A stretch of 64,000 nt of DNA from Pseudomonas putida (lineage in GTDB: Bacteria; Pseudomonadota; Gammaproteobacteria; Pseudomonadales; Pseudomonadaceae), in assembly GCF_003228315.1 (NCBI RefSeq), contig NZ_CP029693.1, forward strand, positions 4,019,501 through 4,083,500, given 5' to 3'. Positions 58,649-64,000 of this stretch are shown here, piece after piece. The translations under genes and the position numbers were made by a program. A model generated the notes under the pieces. That model did not search any database. It was not told where the DNA came from and saw nothing but the letters and a program-made list of their open reading frames with translations. Numbering within the stretch: the stretch's first letter is position 1; each line of letters begins with the position of its first letter.

Positions 58649-59569
58649 TCAGCTCAGGTGCACGACATCCGGTAATTCCATGGCCCGGACCTCACTTTGC
58701 AGGAAGTCACTGAGCCGGCGCATGCGCTCTCCGCCCGGGCGGGTTTTCGGCCAGACCAGGTAGTACTTCTCGCCACTGGCGACCGCCGTCGGCCACGGCA
58801 GGCTCAACCGCCCCTGGGCGACATCCTCGGCCACCATCAGCAAGTCGCCCATGGACACGCCGTAGCCTCGTGCGGCCGCGATCATGCCCAGCTCCAGCGT
58901 ATCGAACACCTGCCCGCCCTTGAGTGACACCTGATCGGCCAGGCCCATGCGCTCCAGCCAATTGCGCCAGTCGCGGCGGTCCGGAGTCGGGTGCAACAGC
59001 TCGGTGTTGGCCAGGCGCGCGGCATCCCACGGCTGATCGCTCGGCAGATTAGGGGCGCCTACCGGAATCAATTCCTCGGGGAACAGGTAACTCGCCTCCC
59101 AGTCCGGCGGGAAATGGCCGTTGCTCAGCAGCACTGCGCAATCGAACGGCTCATCGTTGAAATCCACCGAATCGACATCCATCCAGGCGCTGGTCAATTG
59201 CACTTCATTGCCCGGCTGCAAATGGCGGAAGCGACTCAAGCGCGCCAGCAGCCAGCGCATGGTCAGGGTCGATGGAGCCTTCATGCGCAGAATGTCGTCT
59301 TCGGCGCGCAAGGTATTACAGGCGCGCTCCAGCGCCGTGAAGCCTTCGCGGATCCCCGGCAGCAGCAAGCGGGCTGATTCGGTCAATTGCAGGTGGCGAC
59401 CGCTGCGGTGAAACAAGCGGCAGGCAAAATGATCTTCCAGCGTACGAATATGCCGGCTGACCGCACTTTGCGTAATCGACAGCTCTTCGGCCGCACGGGT
59501 AAACGAACTGTGCCGCGCCGCCGCTTCGAATGCGCGCAGGGCATACAAGGGAGGAAGGCGACGTGACAT
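58649..59569 (-). CDS. LysR family transcriptional regulator (GcvA-like)
   Basis: A 306-residue regulator. The N-terminal winged helix is clear: LPPLYALRAFEAAARHSSFT and AAEELSITQSAVSRHIRTLE. The C-terminal part is the substrate-binding domain (SVDFNDEPFDCAVLLSNGHF, RGYGVSMGDLLMVAEDVAQG), which resembles the GcvA/AmpR group. The start at 59569 has GGAG eight bases upstream. It is divergent from the MATE gene with about 160 bases between starts, and may control that transporter; that is inferred from the layout only. Confidence 0.9.
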   Translation of the reverse strand: MSRRLPPLYALRAFEAAARHSSFTRAAEELSITQSAVSRHIRTLEDHFACRLFHRSGRHLQLTESARLLLPGIREGFTALERACNTLRAEDDILRMKAPSTLTMRWLLARLSRFRHLQPGNEVQLTSAWMDVDSVDFNDEPFDCAVLLSNGHFPPDWEASYLFPEELIPVGAPNLPSDQPWDAARLANTELLHPTPDRRDWRNWLERMGLADQVSLKGGQVFDTLELGMIAAARGYGVSMGDLLMVAEDVAQGRLSLPWPTAVASGEKYYLVWPKTRPGGERMRRLSDFLQSEVRAMELPDVVHLS

Positions 59570-59727
59570 GGGGAAAGCTCCTACACGGGGATTCGGCCAC
59601 CCTAGCAGAAACTGTTCAGCATGAGTTTGAATCATGCCATCCATCCTTTTTATCCCTTTGTGCAAACCCCTCGGAGCGCCGAGAATCGACCCTTCCTGAC
59701 TACTCTCCATATTCGAGCGTGATGATC

Positions 59728-61125
59728 ATGCAGCATCCAGCACGTACTGAACTCTGGGCCATCCTGCGGCTGTCGGGGCCGTTGATCGCCTCGCAGTTGG
59801 CGCACATGCTGATGGTCCTCACCGACACCTTGATGATGGCGCGCCTGAGTCCCGAGGCGCTGGCCGGGGGTTCGCTGGGCGCGGCCAGCTATTCGTTCGT
59901 ATCGATCTTCTGCATTGGCGTGATTGCCGCGGTCGGCACCCTGGTGGCGATCCGTCAGGGCGCGGGCGATATTTTCGGCGCCGCCCGGCTGACCCAGGCC
60001 GGGGTGTGGCTGGCGTGGTTGATGGCGCTGGGTGGCGGGTTGCTGCTGTGGAACCTCAAGCCGGTCCTGCTGCTGTTCGGCCAGACCGAAAGCAACGTTC
60101 AGGCCGCCGGGCAGTTCCTGGTGTTCTTGCCCTTCGCCTTGCCGGGCTACCTGACGTTCATGGCCTTGCGTGGCTTCACCAGCGCCATCGGCCGGGCCAC
60201 GCCAGTGATGGTCATCAGCCTGGGCGGCACGGTGGCCAACTTCCTGCTCAACTACGCGTTGATTACCGGGATGTTCGGCCTGCCGAAACTGGGTCTGATG
60301 GGTATCGGCCTGGTCACCGCGATTGTCGCCAACCTCATGGCCTTGGCGCTGGCGTGGCACATTCGCCAGCACCCGGCCTACGACGCCTATCCGTTGCGTC
60401 AGGGTTTGCTCAAGTTCAACCGTCAGTACCTCAAGGAACTGTGGCGCCTGGGCCTGCCCATCGGTGGCACCTACGCCGTGGAGGTCGGGCTGTTTGCGTT
60501 CGCGGCACTGTGCATGGGCACCATGGGCAGTACGCAACTGGCGGCGCACCAGATCGCCCTGCAAATCGTGTCGGTGGCGTTCATGATCCCGGCGGGGATC
60601 TCCTATGCGATCACCATGCGTATCGGCCAGCACTACGGCGCCGGGCAACTGCAGGATGCGCGACTGTCCGGGCGGGTCGGCATTGCCTTCGGTGCGGTGG
60701 CGATGCTGTGTTTTGCGATGGTGCTCTGGCTGCTGCCGAACCAGTTGATCGGCCTGTTCCTGGACCACAACGACCCGGCGTTTCGCGAAGTCATCAACCT
60801 GGCCGTGAGTCTGCTGGCGGTGGCGGCGTGGTTCGAGTTGTTCGACGGCACGCAAACCATTGCCATGGGCTGCATCCGCGGGCTCAAGGACGCCAAGACC
60901 ACCTTCCTGGTGGGGCTGGCCTGTTATTGGCTGATTGGCGCGCCGGCCGCATGGTGGATGGCATTCCACCTGCACTGGGGGCCGACGGGCGTCTGGTGGG
61001 GACTGGCGTTGGGGCTGGCGTGTTCGGCGGTGAGCCTGACACTGGCGTTCGAGTGGAAGATGAAGCGGATGATCAAGCGCGACACAACGTCAGAGCAGCG
61101 CTTCGAGGTCGCCCAGCCTGACTGA
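59728..61125 (+). CDS. MATE family efflux transporter (NorM-like)
   Basis: A 465-residue inner-membrane protein with twelve predicted helices of the multidrug and toxic compound extrusion family, which exports drugs or cationic compounds using sodium or proton gradients. Typical blocks are LSGPLIASQLAHMLMVLTDT, IPAGISYAITMRIGQHYGAG and ELFDGTQTIAMGCIRGLKDA. Three in-frame starts cluster at 59719-59730; the ATG at 59728 gives the most usual N-terminus. Divergent from a LysR gene and followed by a REP doublet. The natural substrate is unknown. Confidence 0.92.
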   Translation: MQHPARTELWAILRLSGPLIASQLAHMLMVLTDTLMMARLSPEALAGGSLGAASYSFVSIFCIGVIAAVGTLVAIRQGAGDIFGAARLTQAGVWLAWLMALGGGLLLWNLKPVLLLFGQTESNVQAAGQFLVFLPFALPGYLTFMALRGFTSAIGRATPVMVISLGGTVANFLLNYALITGMFGLPKLGLMGIGLVTAIVANLMALALAWHIRQHPAYDAYPLRQGLLKFNRQYLKELWRLGLPIGGTYAVEVGLFAFAALCMGTMGSTQLAAHQIALQIVSVAFMIPAGISYAITMRIGQHYGAGQLQDARLSGRVGIAFGAVAMLCFAMVLWLLPNQLIGLFLDHNDPAFREVINLAVSLLAVAAWFELFDGTQTIAMGCIRGLKDAKTTFLVGLACYWLIGAPAAWWMAFHLHWGPTGVWWGLALGLACSAVSLTLAFEWKMKRMIKRDTTSEQRFEVAQPD

Positions 61126-61132
61126 GATCCCT

Positions 61133-61222
61133 TGTAGGAGCGAGCCTGCTCGCGATGATGGCGTGTCAGTCAGCATTGATATTGACTGGTACTCCGCTAT
61201 CGCGAGCAGGCTCGCTCCTACA
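61133..61222. repeat. REP doublet, GAGCCTGCTCGCGA type
   Basis: TGTAGGAGCGAGCCTGCTCG at 61133 and reverse complement to 61222, between convergent MATE and GGDEF/EAL genes. The inner spacer contains a TCAATATTGA-like dyad. Confidence 0.9.
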
Positions 61223-61233
61223 ATGGGTCCGTG

Positions 61234-62907
61234 TTAGACCACGACCTCCAAAGCCGGCTGTTGATTGCTGCCAAACATCAGGTACTCCACCAATTCAGCC
61301 AGCGCCAGCGGCTTGCTGATCAAATACCCCTGCACCTGATCGCACTCGAACCCGCGCAACAACTCCATTTGCCCAGGCGTTTCCACGCCCTCGGCCACCA
61401 CTTCCAGGTTGAGGTTGTGCGCCAGGTTGATCATGGCGTGGACCAGCTTGCGGTTCTCCTCGCGCTGTTCCATGCCGCCGACAAAGCTCTTGTCGATCTT
61501 CAGCAAGGTGATCGGCAGGCTGTTGAGGTGGACGAACGATGAGAACCCGGTGCCGAAATCGTCGAGGGAGAAGCGCACACCCAGGCGCCCGAGGGCGTCC
61601 ATGGTCTGCTTGACCAGATCGCTGCGGCGCATGACCGCGGTTTCCGTCAGTTCGAATTCCAGCCATTGCGCCTCGACGCCGCGCTCGGCAATCAGCCGGC
61701 TCAGGGTCGACAGCAACTGGCTGTCCTGGAACTGGCGGAACGACAGGTTGATCGCCATGTGCAACGGCGGCAAGCCCAGTTCCAGCAGTGCCTGCATGTC
61801 GCGCAGGGCCCGGGAAATCACCCAGTAACCCAGCGGCACGATCAAACCGCTCTGCTCGGCCAGCGGCACGAACTCGCTCGGTGGCAGCAGGCCTCGCTCG
61901 GCATGGCGCCAGCGCACCAGGGCTTCGAGGCCGACGATCTGGCCGTCCTCCAGGTTCAGCCGTGGCTGGTAATGCAGTTCCAGCTCATCGCGGCGCAACG
62001 CCCGGCGCAGCTCGGTTTCGAGGTCGGCGATGCTGCGGGCGTTACGGTTGATGCGTTCGTTGAAGATGTGAAAGGTGCAGCCCTGGGTGCTCTTGGCCTG
62101 CTGCATGGCGATGTGGGCGTGCCACATCAGCGGGTCGGCACCGGCCTGGGCGCGGGCGTGGGCGATACCCAGGCTGGAGCCGATCAACAGGCTTTCGCCA
62201 TCGATCCAATAGGGCTCGGCCAGCGCTTCGGTGATGCGTTCGGCCATCCACTCGGCACGTTGGGGCGCGCGGCGAGTGTCGATGAGCAAGGCGAATTCGT
62301 CGCTGCCCAGGCGCGCCAGCTGGTCGCCGGCTTCGAGCTGGCTCTTGAGCCGCGCGACCACTTGCAGGATCAGCCGATCACCGGCCTGATGGCCGAGGGC
62401 GTCGTTGGCGTAACGGAAGTTGTCGAGATCGAGGTGACCCAGCGCCAGGCCGCGGCCGTCGTTCTCCGCCAGGCGCGCGGTCAGCAAGGTCTGGAAGCCC
62501 TGGCGATTGGCGATGCCGGTCAGCGGGTCCTGTTCGGCCAGGCGTTGCAGAGTTGTTTCCAGCACGCCGCGCTCACGCACGTGGCGCAGGCAGCGACGCA
62601 ACATGCCAGGGTCGAGATGGTCGCGTACCAGCCAGTCGCTTACACCGTCGGGCGGGGTCAGGGGCTCATGTTCGAGTAGCAGCACCGTGGGCAGACAGCA
62701 ACGGCCCGGCGCCGGCTGAAGGGCCGGGATCGTCAACAACACCGCGCTGCGGTTGTCATCGAACAGACTGCTGACCGACTCCCAACTCGGCGCGCTGATG
62801 AGCACGGCCGAGCTCCCCATCGGAGCCAGACACTCGCGCAACAACGCTGCCCACGCTGGCTCTTCGGCCAATAGCAGCAAACGCAAGGGTTCGACAGGCG
62901 TAGACAA
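61234..62907 (-). CDS. GGDEF/EAL cyclic-di-GMP phosphodiesterase (ProE-like)
   Basis: A 557-residue protein with a divergent N-terminal receiver-like part (1-115), a GGDEF domain (about 125-290) and an EAL domain (about 300-550). The GGDEF signature reads RLGSDEFALL, so synthase activity is doubtful. The EAL motif is intact (VGLEALVRWRH), as are DDFGTGFSSF and the Lys in LLKIDKSFVGG, so c-di-GMP hydrolysis is likely. In P. aeruginosa the gene beside rep (PA5295, ProE) is such a phosphodiesterase. The start is TTG at 62907 with AGGGAG upstream. It is divergent from rep. Confidence 0.9.
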   Translation of the reverse strand: MSTPVEPLRLLLLAEEPAWAALLRECLAPMGSSAVLISAPSWESVSSLFDDNRSAVLLTIPALQPAPGRCCLPTVLLLEHEPLTPPDGVSDWLVRDHLDPGMLRRCLRHVRERGVLETTLQRLAEQDPLTGIANRQGFQTLLTARLAENDGRGLALGHLDLDNFRYANDALGHQAGDRLILQVVARLKSQLEAGDQLARLGSDEFALLIDTRRAPQRAEWMAERITEALAEPYWIDGESLLIGSSLGIAHARAQAGADPLMWHAHIAMQQAKSTQGCTFHIFNERINRNARSIADLETELRRALRRDELELHYQPRLNLEDGQIVGLEALVRWRHAERGLLPPSEFVPLAEQSGLIVPLGYWVISRALRDMQALLELGLPPLHMAINLSFRQFQDSQLLSTLSRLIAERGVEAQWLEFELTETAVMRRSDLVKQTMDALGRLGVRFSLDDFGTGFSSFVHLNSLPITLLKIDKSFVGGMEQREENRKLVHAMINLAHNLNLEVVAEGVETPGQMELLRGFECDQVQGYLISKPLALAELVEYLMFGSNQQPALEVVV

Positions 62908-63172
62908 GCTAGCTCCCTAGACTCTGCAAAGATGTAGGCGACAGGCATTATGCCGATCTGATAGGCAATGACCAAATGACATCACTTATCAAACGAGGCC
63001 TTTGTATCCGAAATTACGAACATTAGCCGTGAATTCCTTGCGCATCCTGCGTGAAAGTATCAAAACCGGCAATTAGAGATCGCGTTGTGCGTCACAAGTC
63101 GGAGAGAGCAGCACAATTCTCTGAGCCTGTTAAAATGCCGGCCCATTTCGTGACCGACTCCTGAATTTACCT
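62908..63172. other. Intergenic region proE-like gene to rep
   Basis: 265 bases with the divergent promoters of both genes. A TAAAAT -10-like box at 63132-63137 lies about 36 bases before rep; no good -35 is visible. No small gene, REP or terminator is seen. Confidence 0.45.
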
Positions 63173-64000
63173 ATGTCCCGACTCAATCCCCGGCAGCAAG
63201 AGGCCGTGAACTACGTCGGCGGCCCTCTTTTGGTGCTCGCCGGTGCAGGCTCCGGCAAGACCAGCGTGATCACCCGCAAGATTGCCCACCTGATCCAGAA
63301 CTGCGGCATCCGCGCCCAGTACATCGTCGCCATGACCTTCACCAACAAGGCCGCGCGCGAGATGAAGGAACGGGTCGGGACCCTGCTGCGCGCCGGCGAG
63401 GGCCGTGGCCTGACGGTCAGCACCTTCCACAATCTGGGCCTGAACATCATCCGCAAGGAACACGTGCGTCTGGGCTACAAGCCGGGCTTCTCGATCTTCG
63501 ACGAGACCGACGTCAAGGCCCTGATGACCGACATCATGCAGAAGGAATACTCGGGCGACGACGGCGTCGACGAGATCAAGAACATGATCGGCGCCTGGAA
63601 GAACGACCTGATCCTGCCCGCCCAGGCCCTGGAAAACGCGCGCAACCCCAAGGAGCAGACCGCCGCCATTGTCTACACCCACTATCAGCGCACGCTCAAG
63701 GCGTTCAACGCGGTGGACTTCGACGACCTGATCCTGCTGCCGGTGAAGCTGTTCGAGGAACACGCCGACATTCTGGAAAAGTGGCAGAACAAGGTGCGCT
63801 ACCTGCTGGTGGACGAATACCAGGACACCAACGCCAGCCAGTACCTGCTGGTGAAAATGCTCATCGGCACGCGCAACCAGTTCACGGTGGTGGGCGACGA
63901 CGACCAGTCGATCTACGCCTGGCGCGGCGCGCGTCCGGAAAACCTGATGCTGCTCAAGGAAGACTACCCGTCCTTGAAAGTGGTGATGCTGGAGCAGAAC
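63173..64000 (+). CDS. rep: ATP-dependent DNA helicase Rep (partial, runs off the window)
   Basis: The first 276 codons of Rep, a superfamily 1A 3'-to-5' helicase that clears proteins ahead of the replication fork. It begins MSRLNPRQQEAVNYVGGPLL. Walker A is LAGAGSGKTSVITRKIAHLI, then motif Ia MTFTNKAAREMKER and TVSTFHNLGLNIIRKE. Walker B DEYQDTNASQY and motif III GDDDQSIYAWRGAR follow near the edge. The remaining C-terminal part (about 390 residues by family length) lies outside the window. The GGxGxT-type Rep features separate it from UvrD only moderately, but position next to the proE-like gene supports rep. Confidence 0.94.
   Translation, partial: MSRLNPRQQEAVNYVGGPLLVLAGAGSGKTSVITRKIAHLIQNCGIRAQYIVAMTFTNKAAREMKERVGTLLRAGEGRGLTVSTFHNLGLNIIRKEHVRLGYKPGFSIFDETDVKALMTDIMQKEYSGDDGVDEIKNMIGAWKNDLILPAQALENARNPKEQTAAIVYTHYQRTLKAFNAVDFDDLILLPVKLFEEHADILEKWQNKVRYLLVDEYQDTNASQYLLVKMLIGTRNQFTVVGDDDQSIYAWRGARPENLMLLKEDYPSLKVVMLEQN

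Overview
The window is chromosomal DNA of a Pseudomonas, most likely of the P. fluorescens group. It is GC-rich and densely coded. Its gene order follows a block known from Pseudomonas chromosomes: fau, qor, glpT, ubiD, rho, trxA, ppx/ppk, hemB, yheS, algP, algQ, dsbB, hemYXDC, algR, argH, cyaA, rnk, cyaY, lysA, dapF, xerC, sutA, glnK-amtB, ubiK, comM, proE-like, rep. About fifteen REP elements carrying the GAGCCTGCTCGCGA type of core, typical of this group, lie between genes. No rRNA, tRNA, CRISPR array, insertion sequence or prophage was found.

Layout. 1-8.4 kb: fau, a tiny membrane protein, an EVE-domain protein, a FliL-like protein, quinone oxidoreductase, the glycerol-3-phosphate antiporter, a ChaC-like cyclotransferase, and a ubiD/flavin-reductase pair. 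8.4-17 kb: rho, trxA, an orphan ABC permease, convergent ppx and ppk, hemB, dedA. 17-29 kb: a membrane hydroxylase, elbB, a cytochrome c/FTR1 iron permease fusion, a four-gene envelope operon related to LpoB and YcfL, a LysE exporter, a small MscS channel, an ABC-F protein. 29-38 kb: the algP, FKBP, algQ, dsbB, hemYXDC, algR block, in which the algZ (fimS) kinase gene of P. aeruginosa is absent. 38-50.5 kb: argH, a GST, cyaA, rnk, cyaY, and the lptM-lysA-dapF-DUF484-xerC-HAD operon. 50.5-64 kb: sutA, yjbQ, glnK-amtB, ubiK, an unusual 0.9 kb region, comM, a chemoreceptor, a LysR/MATE pair, a GGDEF/EAL protein and the start of rep.

Functional themes are heme synthesis (hemB, hemCDXY), polyphosphate metabolism (ppk, ppx), lysine/peptidoglycan precursor supply (lysA, dapF), nitrogen sensing (glnK, amtB), transcription control (rho, algQ, sutA, rnk, algR) and envelope upkeep.

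The most unusual region is 54.0-54.9 kb. It holds a probable 33-residue protein gene on the minus strand with a strong ribosome binding site partly enclosed in a hairpin and an intrinsic terminator just downstream. Next to it is a structured stretch ending in a plus-strand terminator, which could be a small RNA. Other points are an AlgR lacking both its adjacent kinase and a conserved receiver residue, an orphan ABC permease with a degenerate EAA loop, and the LpoB-like operon.
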